From a virus, in the IMG/VR virus record IMGVR_UViG_3300042868_003444, positions 1-36,450 of that record: a DNA stretch of 36,450 nucleotides; one strand, written 5' to 3'. The notes below the pieces were generated by a model. The model made no database searches. It worked only from the letters and a program-made list of their open reading frames with translations, and had not been told where the DNA came from. The position numbers and the translations under genes were made by a program. Of the stretch, positions 36,429-36,450 are shown one piece after another (the stretch's first letter is position 1; each line of letters starts with the position of its first letter).

Positions 36429-36450
36429 TGGATTATACTTACGATCAATT
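36428..36450 (+). CDS. Partial gene at right edge
   Basis: Seven codons, MDYTYDQ, in a TAATG overlap with the previous gene and running off the window. Cannot be named. Confidence 0.55.

Noticed and set aside
1-36450. CRISPR array, insertion sequence or integrase
   Set aside because: No regularly spaced repeats, transposase, inverted terminal repeats or integrase-like protein were seen. Mobile elements are limited to endonuclease genes.

Overview
The window is an internal 36 kb segment of a large, virulent tailed bacteriophage. Support comes from almost end-to-end small genes, ATGA/TAATG overlaps, strong Shine-Dalgarno sites, rIIA and rIIB homologues, a complete phage replication set, a tRNA cluster and several homing-type endonucleases. 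No capsid, tail or packaging gene is present. The host is probably a Gram-negative bacterium, because there are lipobox signal peptides and sigma70-like TTGACA/TATAAT promoters. The mix of a T7-type primase-helicase, a family-B-like polymerase, rIIA/rIIB, a PRPP-synthetase-like gene next to a NAMPT-like gene, and tRNAs resembles 80-100 kb myoviruses such as Felix O1-like or PAK_P1-like phages. I cannot assign a genus from sequence alone.

Left arm (1-12247), all on the minus strand. From its promoters near 12.6 kb it runs: a PcfJ-like protein, an unrecognised coiled-coil protein, two deaminases separated by an HNH/AP2 endonuclease, a class II nucleotidyltransferase, a P-loop kinase, small proteins, a T4 Rnl1-like RNA ligase, a calcineurin-like phosphoesterase, another endonuclease, ThyX, an HU/IHF-like protein and many small proteins. 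It ends with a secreted SleB-type cell-wall hydrolase, a small lipoprotein and a small membrane protein. The deaminase and ThyX serve dTMP supply. The ligase, kinase, phosphoesterase and nucleotidyltransferase together look like an RNA end-repair kit.

Divergent control region (12248-12660): 413 bases without a gene, with one rightward and two leftward promoter candidates.

Right arm (12661-36450), all on the plus strand. A run of small proteins is followed by a tyrosine-phosphatase-like protein, DNA ligase, an SPFH lipoprotein, primase-helicase, an HNH/AP2 endonuclease and DNA polymerase. Next come a 2OG-oxygenase-like protein, a PRPP-synthetase-like plus NAMPT-like pair (candidate NAD+ rebuilding pathway), rIIA, rIIB, three small proteins that share a C-terminal motif, a DUF/nucleotidyltransferase-like protein, a macro-domain protein and a probable ssDNA-binding protein. 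After these is an RNA cluster: tRNA-Arg(UCU), tRNA-Leu(CAA), a 123-nt structured RNA with a tRNA-like acceptor stem and 3' CCA, tRNA-Lys(UUU), an HNH gene, and a tRNA with anticodon UAU. The arm ends with 5'-3' exonuclease, endonuclease VII and an HTH/DEDD exonuclease.

The most unusual items are the CCA-ended structured RNA at 31910-32032, the NAD+/ADP-ribose gene set (23139-25494 and 30403-30876), the possible split RNA-repair island at 5944-9246, the odd tRNAs with an endonuclease reading into one of them, and a recurring TGGTT motif just upstream of promoter -10 boxes.
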